This document shows, in pieces, positions 1 to 9,920 of a stretch of DNA of 38,674 nucleotides. Each line of letters starts with the position of its first letter. Within the stretch, counting starts at the first letter, position 1. This DNA is from Aduncisulcus paluster. Lineage: Eukaryota > Fornicata. A program made the position numbers and the translations under genes. A model generated the notes under the pieces. It made no database searches and had not been told where the DNA came from. It saw only the letters and a list, made by a program, of their open reading frames with translations. Location: positions 24,569 to 63,242 of the forward strand of contig BQXS01012745.1 in the NCBI GenBank assembly GCA_024181965.1, given 5' to 3'.

Positions 1-1
1 G

Positions 2-3000
2 AAAAGACTTGAAACAAAGGGAATATTTGAACAGATTGATGATAAAAAAGAACAATCCTACATGATATCTTCCCCACAGATACTAAGACTTGATTTATCA
101 ACTCCTATGCTTCAGTTAATGGGAATTGGAATTGATATTAATTCTATTCCACTTCTTACTAAGCCCAGTGGTGATCAATTGGAGAAAACAGCCTTTGAAC
201 TTCAGCGTTTAGGAGCAGTATCAGGCCCAATTAATCTCAAACACCAGGCTTTTCGAGATCTTAAGTTGACTGAAAATGGAAATACTCTTTCAAAGCTTCC
301 ATTGAGTTCTTTTGTTGGAATGGCCTTTATCAAAACAAGAGAGTATGTTTTCAGTTCATTTTATGATTCTATTCAATCATTGACACACTTTAAAACGGAT
401 CCTTATTGTGGCTTTAATCAAGAGAAATTACAAAATATCGCCGAATTGTATTTATCTTGTATGTGTGTTTATTTAGAGTGGGGAAATGAGTTATATTCCA
501 GTATTGCAAATACTAAAAACGAAGAAATATTTCGTGCATATTCGAAGTTTTTAGATAAATCGAGTGATATCGTATCTTTTGTACACATATTCATAACGTG
601 GTTATCTGCTTCATGTTCACCTCAATTCGCAACTTCAAATGGACTCAATCAGAATATGTGTGTCGCCGCGAAAGAAACTGTTGAAAACATTCTTCAAGTC
701 TTTTCTAAATCTATTGATCTTCCAATTCAAGGAGGAGAATATTCCTCATTAATTGCTCAAAATATTGGTTTCCATCTTGTTCAAATCCTGTTGGATTGTC
801 TAGGTGATCAAAAACACTCGCACATTGGGTATCTATGTGACATTCGTGATGGATCGAATGGAATTGTTGATCTTTATTATAAAGTTAAGAATTCAGATGA
901 CTCATCTTCGATTTACAGATACAATCGGCGTGGAATGTCTAAATCAGATATTTTGGCAATTCCTTCGAAAGTATTTTTCATGGAAAAAATTATGACTTCA
1001 TCATATGGTTCAATTTCCAAGAGAACGGATAATATGATAAGTATTTGCGCAGGTCTTGACTCAGAAAACCCTTCAAATCTTGTCCGTCTATTTAGTTTAA
1101 TTTCACACGGTTCAACTGTGTCCATTTCCCGATTTGTTCCAAGAATCGGTGTTTTTGAATTAATATCCGACTTTATTCAGCAAATTGACCCGGCTTTTGA
1201 GAGTTTTATCTTTTGCAACAGTGATAATGATGGTGCTGAGTTGGAACCACCAGATGAATTGATGCCAATTCCGGATTTGAAAATCGAAGATGAGAATAAT
1301 CGAATTAAATTCATTGATTTACATAGTTTAATTGCTTATATTTCTCCAAAACAAGAACAAGCAATCAAAACTCATGGATCCCAACTTCTTTCACTTATTA
1401 ATGCTGCTTGCTCACGAATCATTATTCCAAACTCACCACATCGGAACCAGGCCCTTGTAGTTGGGGAAGCCTGTAAAATTCTGCATTTACACTTGTGCAA
1501 GGGGGATTATCCACTTGATCATAAGAGAAAGAGAGCATTTGCTGAGGTTCAAGTTGCTGACATAATCTCTCGTGGAATTACCGATTTCTCTGACTGTGCT
1601 TTTGTTGTTGGTGGATGCATGAATGGATCAATTCTAAGAAGCGTTGATGCAAAAACCATGGATTCATTAAAAATTAGAGGAATTAAAGAAATAGAAGTCG
1701 ATTTATTATGTGCAAATTCAAAAAGTGAAGGTATGGTGCATCAAATTGGATTTTCTTTGAATTTTTCGTTTAATTATGCTGGAACGAGGAGTTTTATTGT
1801 TGAAACAACTTCTGAAAAGGCCGATTTGATTAAGAATGAATTGGAAACAATTGGTTTATCTCCAATATGTTTGGAAGGAGATGATTCGATTGATGGTTCT
1901 GTCATGTTTAGAGTTAATTCTAATCCAAAGATTTCAAGTGCTCTTCAACTATGTAGTATTCTAGAACCGTTATCCTTTGAAACCACTATCAAATCTCAAT
2001 GCTCAAGGAAATATTTCGAGTACATTCCAGAAATTGTTCCATTTAATTCCGATTTTGAAAGATCTGTATCTTTTCTCTGCCATAAACATCTTACCAAGGA
2101 TGTGAGTATTGTCAATCTTCGGGGTTGTGATAACGATTCACATCTTGAGGCATATTGTAACTTCTCTCAGAATGTTGTAACATTTTGCATGGATTCAAAG
2201 GGAACCTCAATGTGGATTACTGTTATTGATCCAAATGTTGGACCTTCACAGCTCGATAAATTCGCAACTGAATTGCAACAACTTATTCAATCCTTCATTG
2301 GCTCTTCAAAATGTGGAAATATTCAACGCCTCCCTTTGTTTTCTTCTGATATATCAATTTCACAACAGAAAATGAAATATCTTCGGCCATTAATTGATAA
2401 TATGTTATTGAGAATCAAAGATTCAACGATGTGTACAACATATGAGATTGTTAAGGAAGAAACCATTCGCATTTTTGCCCATGACCCAACAATTTTTAAT
2501 GAAGTGAAAAAGATGATTGACAAGCGTCTCACTCCAGCATTTTCATATCCATTAGATGTTGAATCATGTGCACCACTGATTTGCGTTGCAAGAAACCCAT
2601 CAACACCTTCAAAAAAATGTAAAGAACTCAAACGAATTTTTATTCATGAAGTAGAAAATGATATTATTGAATATCTCAAAAAATTGGAAGAAAAAAGAAT
2701 AATTGAGACAAAAAGAAAAATTTTAAAACTGCGACGCGAGTCTAAGACCTCTGATCAACCATCGTCGGATCTTTCCCAAATGAAACAACGACCAATCATC
2801 GCTCCTCATATTGTGTTGGAAGGAGATTCGTTACATATATATTGTGTTCACAAAGTGGATCAATTCGTGTTTACAAAAGCAGTTAAAAGTGCCTTATCAG
2901 CAATTATAGGCGATAAAAAATGGCAATTAAGTGAAATTAGTAGAAGAGATGCCATTGAGACAGAAAAAATGTGTCGTCAATATTTTTCCTTCAAACGGGA

Positions 3001-3808
3001 AAGGAGTCATGATAAGTCCGTAAAACTTCCGTTTCCATCAGAATTCAAGGATGGAGTATCCCAAGTAGCAAAAGGAGTATGGATGATTGTTCCTGGAATG
3101 TTTGCTCTGACCATTGCTTGTCCGGCATCTGATTCTGCCAAATGTGATGAATTCATCTCAAATCTAACCTATGAAAATGATAAGATCAAGCTTGTTGGGT
3201 GCGTTAGCGGATGTGAAGATAGTAATAGATTTGCTTTATCATGTGGGTGTAAGATTTGTTCAGATTGTACGTATCAAATGCTGAAACACCAAGCTGGTGT
3301 TGGTCAAGGTGTTGGATTCAATTTAGCTGATTCCCTAACTTGTAAGGCTCATGGAAGAATTGCCAGTATTATCGAGCTTGTGAGAGTGTGCCAACTGAAT
3401 AGTGATATGTCCGGACTATTAGAACTTGCAAGATCAAACACTGAAAAAACTCTTCACGAAGGGATTCGAGTGTGTCTTGGAAATGATTGTGGAAGATTCG
3501 TATCAAAAGTATTAAAAACTGACCCACAGCGTTTTATTTCTTGCGTTTCATGTTCTCATACATTCTGTTGTGCTTGCGGCAAAAATCATTCCCCAGATCT
3601 CGGTTGTGACGATCTAGGATCAACCAAATTTATACAAGCAAACTTTAAACTTTGCAAACATTGCGGAGTATACGTGGAAAAAATATCTGGTTGTAATCGT
3701 ATTTCATGCCGTTGCGGATGGAGTTTCTGTTTTGTATGTGGATTTTCTGCGGCCACTTCTCAGGAAGTATATGCTCATCTCAAAGCAAAACATGGAGGTT
3801 ATTACTAA
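2..3808 (+). CDS. DEAH-box RNA helicase C-terminal part fused to RBR (RING-IBR-RING) E3 module; 5' end cut by window
   Basis: The frame is open from the first bases of the window, so the ATG at 62 is probably internal and the helicase core (Walker A, DEAH box) lies off the left edge. The visible start matches the HA2/winged-helix region after a DEAH helicase core: a leucine-rich segment, a 'FELQRLGAV' helix and 'LTENGNTLSKLPL'. The last ~200 residues are cysteine-rich and read as RING1 (C-x3-C ... LSCGCKICSDC), IBR (CVSCSHTFCCACGKNH) and RING2 (CKHC ... SGCNRISCRCGWSFCFVCG). The RING2 cysteine in SGCN (codon at 3692) sits where RBR ligases carry the ubiquitin thioester. This order is known from plant DEAH11/DEAH12-type proteins. 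I infer RNA-linked ubiquitin ligase activity. RING1 has CGC where CGH is usual. The middle ~900 residues are not recognised. Confidence 0.82.
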   Translation, partial: KRLETKGIFEQIDDKKEQSYMISSPQILRLDLSTPMLQLMGIGIDINSIPLLTKPSGDQLEKTAFELQRLGAVSGPINLKHQAFRDLKLTENGNTLSKLPLSSFVGMAFIKTREYVFSSFYDSIQSLTHFKTDPYCGFNQEKLQNIAELYLSCMCVYLEWGNELYSSIANTKNEEIFRAYSKFLDKSSDIVSFVHIFITWLSASCSPQFATSNGLNQNMCVAAKETVENILQVFSKSIDLPIQGGEYSSLIAQNIGFHLVQILLDCLGDQKHSHIGYLCDIRDGSNGIVDLYYKVKNSDDSSSIYRYNRRGMSKSDILAIPSKVFFMEKIMTSSYGSISKRTDNMISICAGLDSENPSNLVRLFSLISHGSTVSISRFVPRIGVFELISDFIQQIDPAFESFIFCNSDNDGAELEPPDELMPIPDLKIEDENNRIKFIDLHSLIAYISPKQEQAIKTHGSQLLSLINAACSRIIIPNSPHRNQALVVGEACKILHLHLCKGDYPLDHKRKRAFAEVQVADIISRGITDFSDCAFVVGGCMNGSILRSVDAKTMDSLKIRGIKEIEVDLLCANSKSEGMVHQIGFSLNFSFNYAGTRSFIVETTSEKADLIKNELETIGLSPICLEGDDSIDGSVMFRVNSNPKISSALQLCSILEPLSFETTIKSQCSRKYFEYIPEIVPFNSDFERSVSFLCHKHLTKDVSIVNLRGCDNDSHLEAYCNFSQNVVTFCMDSKGTSMWITVIDPNVGPSQLDKFATELQQLIQSFIGSSKCGNIQRLPLFSSDISISQQKMKYLRPLIDNMLLRIKDSTMCTTYEIVKEETIRIFAHDPTIFNEVKKMIDKRLTPAFSYPLDVESCAPLICVARNPSTPSKKCKELKRIFIHEVENDIIEYLKKLEEKRIIETKRKILKLRRESKTSDQPSSDLSQMKQRPIIAPHIVLEGDSLHIYCVHKVDQFVFTKAVKSALSAIIGDKKWQLSEISRRDAIETEKMCRQYFSFKRERSHDKSVKLPFPSEFKDGVSQVAKGVWMIVPGMFALTIACPASDSAKCDEFISNLTYENDKIKLVGCVSGCEDSNRFALSCGCKICSDCTYQMLKHQAGVGQGVGFNLADSLTCKAHGRIASIIELVRVCQLNSDMSGLLELARSNTEKTLHEGIRVCLGNDCGRFVSKVLKTDPQRFISCVSCSHTFCCACGKNHSPDLGCDDLGSTKFIQANFKLCKHCGVYVEKISGCNRISCRCGWSFCFVCGFSAATSQEVYAHLKAKHGGYY

Positions 3809-3983
3809 GTTACTAATTCCCTCAAAAAGAGGAATATGGCGTACATATTTATTCAATTCTCTGACATTACGATTTAAAGCCTCATTGGATGAGTTATCGA
3901 GGCGAGCACGATATTTTACATTCTAAAGATTGGAGAAATAAACGATATTTTAGATCTAAGATTCAAAGAAAAACGAATAATAA

Positions 3984-6900
3984 TTATTTCTTTGAAGGCT
4001 TTGGTTTGGGCTTGGAACCTTTAGTAGGAGGCTTTTTAGCTTCAGAAGTTGGTTTTTCTTGAACCACAGCAGTTTCCGAGGTTTCGATTCTCTTACGAAT
4101 CCTCTTCTTTCTCTTATGTTTATGTTTATGCTCCTCTTTCTCCTCTTCTTCCTCTTCCTCTTCTTCTTTACCACCAATTGTTTCCTCTTTTCCTTCCTCT
4201 TCACCTTCCTGATTCTCCCCATTATGTTCCTCTTCCTCTTCCTCAGCCTGTTCTTCCTCTTTCTTCTTCCTTTCTTCCTCTTCTTTCTTCTTCTTTTCCT
4301 CTTCCTCTTTCTTCTTCTTGTCCTCAGCCTCAAGCGCCTCTTTGGCCATGGAAACAAGGAGTTCAGACTTTTGCTTCCTTTCCTCATTGAGTTGAGAGAT
4401 TTCCTCAAGTTCTTTAGAGAGTCTTTCAGAAATTTCTTCACGAGCCTTGACTTTTTCTTGCCAATCCCTAAAAATAGAATATATATTTTTAGAAGCATTT
4501 ATCATGATTTATAATACATACAAAACAATAAAACAACAAAATAGAGTATAAATAAATAAATAAATAAATATCAAAATATGAATGATTATTGATCGAGTCT
4601 CAAATCTGATTGAAATAAATCGACATACGTATGAATAGAGAGGAATATCCGGCGATTTGTAACACCACATAATGGTCACAAACATCACATGGCACCGATT
4701 TCACCGGCAAAAGAGAAGTCATTCTCTTCGCATTATTAGCACGAATACACGCTGTTTGTTGTTATTATTCATATATACATCCATTATCAACCATATTCAG
4801 CCCATTTCAATCACAGACCAACCATTCAAACCATTCAAATAAACAATATTAAAAATTAAAACATACTCGTCCCATTTCCCACTCTTCGCATAGTTAATAA
4901 ATTCACCCAACTCAGTCAATTCTACTTGAACTTCCTCGAGTTTCTCTTCTTCTTGTTCCTTCTTTTGCTCAGCTTGCTTAAGCTGAGTGTTCAGTTTAAC
5001 CTGAAGCTCCCGAAGAGCTTTCTTACGTTCTGTTACCATTTTCTTTGAAGAAGTCCTTGCCTGTGTGTGTTCAGCAAGCATTTGAGTCAATCTTTGAGTA
5101 GATCCTTTGATGCGTTCTACTTGTTTGTCATATATATTTTCCATTCTTGAGAGCATCGTTTCACATGAACGTACAAGGACATCATGCGTACACACCTTAT
5201 TCTTCATCTCCCCAAGGGTTCTTCCAATTCGTTTTAATCGCAATAACTCCATCATTAGCCGTTTAGGCTCCTCAAGACTGAAAATATGTTTGTTCTTCTC
5301 AGTCATCTTGTGCACATGCGTCATCGTGGCATGTGATAGAGAATTACCGACCAATTCAACCGTTGTAATTGAGGAGGACACACAGAAACACCGGCATCCC
5401 AGATCACCAATGGATCCTGTTAAGAAATTGTTACACATCTTGACAGAACGAAGATTGGGCAGCATTCCAAGTGCCAAGAGAAACAGAAACCCACTCATTC
5501 CGCCGATATGACATACATTGGCTCTGATATGTGTTAGAGAAGAAGCGTGGTGATCGTACATGGCAGTGCGTTCTGCGAATACAGAGAGAATGAAGGAGAT
5601 AGAAGAAGAAGCGAAGACATTCAGCGATATCTTCATAAGTTCGGGAGAGAACATGAGCTCATCGTGACGATCTTTCAACGTAATCTCATCCTCAATAATT
5701 GTCCCGGCATCAGGATCATCATCTTCCAAGATATCATCCTCGGGGAAGTATGAATCTTCTTCCTCTTCCTCATATTCCTCCTCTTCTTCATCCCTCTCCT
5801 TGTCTGGATCATGAACAGTAAGAGTCGTATCTCCAGGAGAGGTTGAGATTAATGTCGGTGAGTTCACAGGTTCACCCTCGGAACCACTCGTTGACGAAGG
5901 AGAAGAACGAATCTCATCCATTTTGGACTCATAATCCTTGAGTTTTCTCGCAGTTACAGCTCTAATCACATCCTTAATATCCTCCACAACTTTGGAGGCG
6001 GACTTTCCATCCTCTTTCAGAACAGAGGCAGCACACCTCGATATATGACACATCAGAGAACGTAAACAAGGTCTCAGAAGAGCTTTTCCAATACTCCAAG
6101 CACCCTTTCCAATGGGATTTCCACTGATATTAATGGATGATAGAGACGTTCTCCGTAATAATCTGGCAATATATTCAGCCCCTTTGGCAGTAATTCTATT
6201 GTTAGAAATATCTAAATGCTTAATACCATGATATGGGCGCCCATCTCCATCATAATGACCAGTGCTATCCATACTGGCGACGATCAGAGCTTCACAGAGC
6301 ACACGACATCCTTTGTCACAAATATAACACTCGGAGAGATTCAATGATGTCAATGAACGGTTGGACATAATTGCTTTGGCAAGGGCATTGGCTCCATTGG
6401 CTCCAAGTTTGTTCTTAGAGAGACTAAAAACTTTGAGACCTCCTTCTCCAGGAGAAAGAGCACATGAAGCGAGAGAATATATTCCACGAGCAGTGATTCC
6501 ATTTTCAGAAAGATCAAGAACCCGCAAAGTACGATTCTGAGCGAGTCCACCAGCAAGAATTTCAGTTCCAACATTACCAATGCTATTAGCAGCAAGTTTC
6601 AATACTTTTAATGTCGTATTTACGTGTAATAAAGCAGCAAATGATTCACAAGCAACTGTGCCTCCTTCCCCAATGACATTTCGAGAAAGACCCAAGAATT
6701 GGAGGGTTCTATTATTCTTTACGGCGGCAGCAATAGCTGCACCAGATGGAGCATCAATTGAATTGTCTCTTTGTTGGGGTTTATCAGTTCCAAGATCGAT
6801 ATGTTCAAGCTTACTTGATCCAGCAGCTATTTCTTCAGCAAGAGCAATGGCTCCTTCTGGACCAATATCATTACAAGCTGCATCAATTCTTACAAGCTTT

Positions 6901-7208
6901 GGGGTTGTTTTTGCAAGCTGCAATAAACCCATAAACCCAATGTCACCAATAAGATTGTTTGTAATATCAATTCGAGTTATGGGAAAGCCTTCTAACCTTT
7001 TTGCCAATGTAACAGCTGCCGAAACTCCAATTCTACACTTTTGAAGAGACAGAAACTGAGAATTCGCATCATATTTCACTAATTGCATAAATTGTTCGAG
7101 TCCAGCAGCCGTAGGCCGTTCTCCACTTTCTTTGCATACCTTTAAATAAATATCTTGTATTAATTCTTTGTTTAACATTGCAAAGAGTGTCAAATTACTT
7201 GGAAACAT
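3984..7208 (-). CDS. RI-type leucine-rich-repeat protein with acidic linker and long C-terminal coiled coil (two exons)
   Basis: Exon 1 is 7208-4867 and exon 2 is 4467-3984. The GTATGT...TAG intron between them keeps the frame: GA at the end of exon 1 plus G of exon 2 gives Glu, reading KWDE-DWQEKVK. The spliced product is 941 residues. Residues ~70-390 carry ribonuclease-inhibitor-type repeats (for example LKLAANSIGNVGTEIL, LDLSENGITARGIYSL, LDISNNRITAKGAEYI). Residues ~468-505 are a Glu/Asp run, ~560-625 look like further degenerate repeats, and from ~690 on the protein is charged coiled coil. It ends in a Glu/Lys-rich tail with a Lys/Pro end. LRR plus coiled coil is common in ciliary and centrosomal scaffolds, but no exact orthologue is recognised. 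Met at 7208 was chosen as the first in-frame ATG; a second Met ten codons later could also serve. Confidence 0.78.
4468..4866 (-). other. Spliceosomal intron (399 nt) in the LRR/coiled-coil gene
   Basis: On the minus strand the donor GTATGTTTTA begins at 4866 and the acceptor CTATTTTTAG ends at 4468. Both flanking exons are charged coiled-coil sequence in the same phase. The intron is very AT-rich and contains an (AAAT)n run near 4547-4570. Unspliced exon 1 would run into a short unrelated tail (stop at 4797-4799). Confidence 0.8.
4547..4570. repeat. (AAAT)n microsatellite inside an intron
   Basis: About six tandem copies of a 4-base AAAT/ATAA unit lie in the intron of the LRR gene. This is simple-sequence repeat with no evident function. 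Confidence 0.8.
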
Positions 7209-7414
7209 CCTCCTGAAAAATAAAACAGTTTGAATCGTGATTAATTAAATATATGAAATAGTTAGTGCCGAATATTTGAGAATATTTGATTTATTTCGCA
7301 GATAACATTGCGAACAAGCTGTTAAACTGTAAAGAGGCCATACATCAAAAATTCAGAACGAAAGGTTAAAATAAATGACATATTAGTTTGATTAATGCAT
7401 ATAACAATCAAAAT

Positions 7415-7741
7415 TTAAAAAAACTGCTCAAGAGTTTGAGCGGAATGAGTTGGAGGGACAATAGCTTTCAAAAATTCAAGATCTGGCCGAGAAGCAACGG
7501 CTCTACTAACATGTTCATAACTAATTCGAGTTTGACCAGAACTTGATGCTTCTGATAAAGAGGCAGAGGCGAGATAAGTTGTGAACCAACCAGCAAGTCC
7601 ATTGACAATATGAACAGCTTCAGAACTCATAATGGCTGTGCTTGGATCCGATTTCATGATTTTTTTGGTTTTTGCAAGAGGATATGGTTTCAGCCCGGGT
7701 TGAGATTGGATAGAACTTGAGCTACTTGTTATTGGATCCAT
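7415..7741 (-). CDS. Histone-fold protein, NF-YC/CHRAC1/POLE4-like, copy 1
   Basis: A 108-residue protein. After a short Ser/Pro-rich N-terminus it carries the histone-fold signature of the CBF/NF-Y superfamily: YPLAKTKKIMKSDPS, then a helix containing SSEAVHIVNGLAGWFTTYL, then an Arg-Ile-Ser strand and a helix ending EFLKAIVPP. The family usually reads LPLARIKKIMKxDP ... FxFLxDIVP. Members pair with a second histone-fold subunit in the CCAAT factor, CHRAC remodeller, DNA polymerase epsilon or NC2. The ending FLKAIVP is closest in feel to CHRAC1/DRAP1, but the sequence alone does not settle which complex. It is identical to the copy at 7786-8112. Its ATG lies 44 bp from that copy's stop. Confidence 0.75.
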   Translation of the reverse strand: MDPITSSSSSIQSQPGLKPYPLAKTKKIMKSDPSTAIMSSEAVHIVNGLAGWFTTYLASASLSEASSSGQTRISYEHVSRAVASRPDLEFLKAIVPPTHSAQTLEQFF

Positions 7742-7785
7742 GTATAATATTCAATGTATTACTATTATAATATTGACTTAAAAAT

Positions 7786-8112
7786 TTAAAAAAACTGCTC
7801 AAGAGTTTGAGCGGAATGAGTTGGAGGGACAATAGCTTTCAAAAATTCAAGATCTGGCCGAGAAGCAACGGCTCTACTAACATGTTCATAACTAATTCGA
7901 GTTTGACCAGAACTTGATGCTTCTGATAAAGAGGCAGAGGCGAGATAAGTTGTGAACCAACCAGCAAGTCCATTGACAATATGAACAGCTTCAGAACTCA
8001 TAATGGCTGTGCTTGGATCCGATTTCATGATTTTTTTGGTTTTTGCAAGAGGATATGGTTTCAGCCCGGGTTGAGATTGGATAGAACTTGAGCTACTTGT
8101 TATTGGATCCAT
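7786..8112 (-). CDS. Histone-fold protein, NF-YC/CHRAC1/POLE4-like, copy 2
   Basis: Identical at DNA and protein level to the 7415-7741 copy (108 residues, same histone fold). It is the upstream member on the minus strand and has the unique 283-bp spacer to the divergent actin-related gene as its 5' region. Copy 1 has only the duplicated 44-bp spacer in front of it, too little for a normal promoter. If the duplication is real, copy 2 is the more likely expressed one. If it is an assembly error, there is one gene here. Confidence 0.75.
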   Translation of the reverse strand: MDPITSSSSSIQSQPGLKPYPLAKTKKIMKSDPSTAIMSSEAVHIVNGLAGWFTTYLASASLSEASSSGQTRISYEHVSRAVASRPDLEFLKAIVPPTHSAQTLEQFF

Positions 8113-8395
8113 GTATAATATTCAATGTATTACTATTATAATATTGACTTAAAAATTTAAAACAGAAAGGCTAACGTTATTTAAAATCACTAGAGCTTCC
8201 GCTACAGGGAAAGAAGAGAGTTTTATTCATAGAGTGAGAATGAATAATTTTCTATTACATCTTAGATCAAATATGATATTCTAATTGGCAATTAAAGTTA
8301 AAAATAATATTTTCATCCAGCCCTCTAAAAGCTATTTCTCGTCATAAAAGAAACTTGGGTTTTCTGCGATTTTTTACCAGATTCAATTAATATAG

Positions 8396-9727
8396 ATGGA
8401 GCGGGGAAGGAATATCGTTGTTCTAGATAATGGATATGATACAATTAAGGCTGGTTTTCTCGAGGGTGAACTAAACATTATCCCAGCCGTGTATGTTTTA
8501 ATATTGTAATAATTATTGCTATTATTAAACTTTTTTTCTTACTAATTGCACATTATATTCGATTTAAAATGTTTTTACCTTATTTAATTTTCTAGGATTG
8601 GTATTCCAAGATATCCTCAGATTCTCCCTTCTCACAAAGGAACAAAAGAGTTTTATGGTGAAGAAGCCATAAAATATGCCGGAATTTGTCAACTTAAGAG
8701 AATAAGAAAACGAGATGGTTCCTTAGATATTGATATTCTCGAAAGGTTATGGAAATATATATTTACATCAATCCTTGATTGCGATGTTACTGAAGTGAGA
8801 GTTATTGTCGTTGAGAGGATTGGAGCAACCACTGTTGAACGTAAAATGATAGCTACTTCATTATTAGTGAATTTGGAAGTTGATGCTATATGTTTCCAGT
8901 GCGAAGCAGCCTTACCTTTATTTGCCCATGGAAAATACACTGGTATTGTCATATCTATAGGTGAAACCCAGTCCTCTGTTGTCCCCGTCATTGATGGGTA
9001 TGTTAAACCTGATGCAGTTGTTCGAAGTGACATCGGAGGACAAGATCTCACAAATTTATTTGCCAGACTTCTTAGAATATCCGGAAAGTATTCTTTCTCA
9101 TCTCATTCTGATTTAGAAACTTGTAAACAAATCAAAGAATTATCTTGTTCTTGTTTATCAAAACCCATTGCCGATGAGATAAAATCACACATTCATGATG
9201 ATGATTCTTCTCATATTGTATCAATCCAGGATCTATTTTTAGGTTCAATGTCTTTTATTGAGTCAAAAACACCACAAATATCATCAAATCTGAAATCAAT
9301 CCTTGGTAAGACTACCAAGACAGTATCCATTGGTTCCCGCCATTATGAATGTGGTCCTGAACGATTACTTGTATCTGAAGCATTATTTGATCCATCTCTT
9401 TGTGGAAAACCCTGTCTTGGAATTGCTGATGCCGTGTTTGAGTGTGTTGACATGTGTGATGCCAGTCAAGCTGAGGCTCTCCTTGGATGTATTGTTTGTT
9501 CGGGTGGAGGTACATGCTTCGATGGGTTTGGGCATCGGTTGCTTCAAGAACTTAATACTCATAAGAGAAAAGGACTTCCTATTTCTGTGCACATTGGGAA
9601 GAACATGAAAACCGTCGCTTGGAAGGGTGGAAGTGTCATTGGAGGAGTACTAGAGGAGGAAGAAAGTATGTGGATACTGAAGGGAAGCTCAATCAAGACA
9701 GAAATACTGAAGTTCCCGATAATTTAA
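8396..9727 (+). CDS. Actin-related protein (two exons)
   Basis: Exon 1 is 8396-8490 and exon 2 is 8596-9727, giving 408 residues. Splicing joins GT to G to give PAV-IGIPRYPQIL, matching the actin 'P..VGRPRH' region. Exon 1 holds the first phosphate loop (VLDNGYDTIKAGF, actin-like DNGS..KAGF). Exon 2 holds an actin-like second loop (SIGETQSSVVPVIDGYV), GGQDLTNLF (actin GRDLT), YECGPERLLVSEALFDPSL, and the C-terminal SGGGTCFDGFGHRLLQEL and WKGGSV motifs. It is too diverged to be conventional actin. I cannot assign an ARP class, so cytoskeletal, dynactin and chromatin-remodelling roles all stay open. It is divergent with the histone-fold gene. Confidence 0.85.
8491..8595 (+). other. Spliceosomal intron (105 nt) in the actin-related gene
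   Basis: Donor GTATGTTTTA at 8491, acceptor TTTTCTAG ending at 8595. TACTAAT at 8540-8546 resembles the yeast branch-point box but sits ~50 nt from the acceptor. Removal fuses two parts of a conserved actin-fold segment in frame, which is strong support from homology. Confidence 0.9.
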
Positions 9728-9920
9728 AGATGAAATGACATTCCTATTTGCTATGCCCGAATCCTTCAGGTCATCGAACATTTTAAGTAAATAATTTTTG
9801 ATATTTATTCTCTCCTCTTATGTAATGTAATTTTGAATTCTCTAAGCTCGAAATAAATTTATATTATTGAACAAGAGAGATTGTTCAACACACACACACA
9901 GAAACAGATTTGACAACTTA

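Larger units (their letters stand above)
7410..8162. repeat. Exact tandem duplication, 371-bp unit, with 11-bp microhomology
   Basis: Bases 7410-7791 and 7781-8162 read the same base for base. The period is 371 bp and the 11-bp AAAATTTAAAA is shared at the start, junction and end. Each unit holds a complete histone-fold gene and its short 5' flank. Divergence begins immediately outside (C versus A at the left, A versus C at the right). Confidence 0.92.

Noticed and set aside
3956-4514. Overlapping ORFs on both strands in the Glu/Lys-rich block, including an Arg-rich and a Leu/Phe-rich frame
   Set aside because: They are shadows of a GAA/GAG/AAG-rich exon. Only the frame that splices to the LRR gene gives plausible coiled coil.
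7209-7225. TTATTTTTCAG just before the LRR start as a 3' splice site
   Set aside because: No GTATGT donor or in-frame upstream ATG exon was found in the 205-bp spacer.
9867-9920. Longer N-terminus for the WD40 protein
   Set aside because: It relies on a TTG start and translates a CA repeat. The ATG at 9921 begins right before the first blade.
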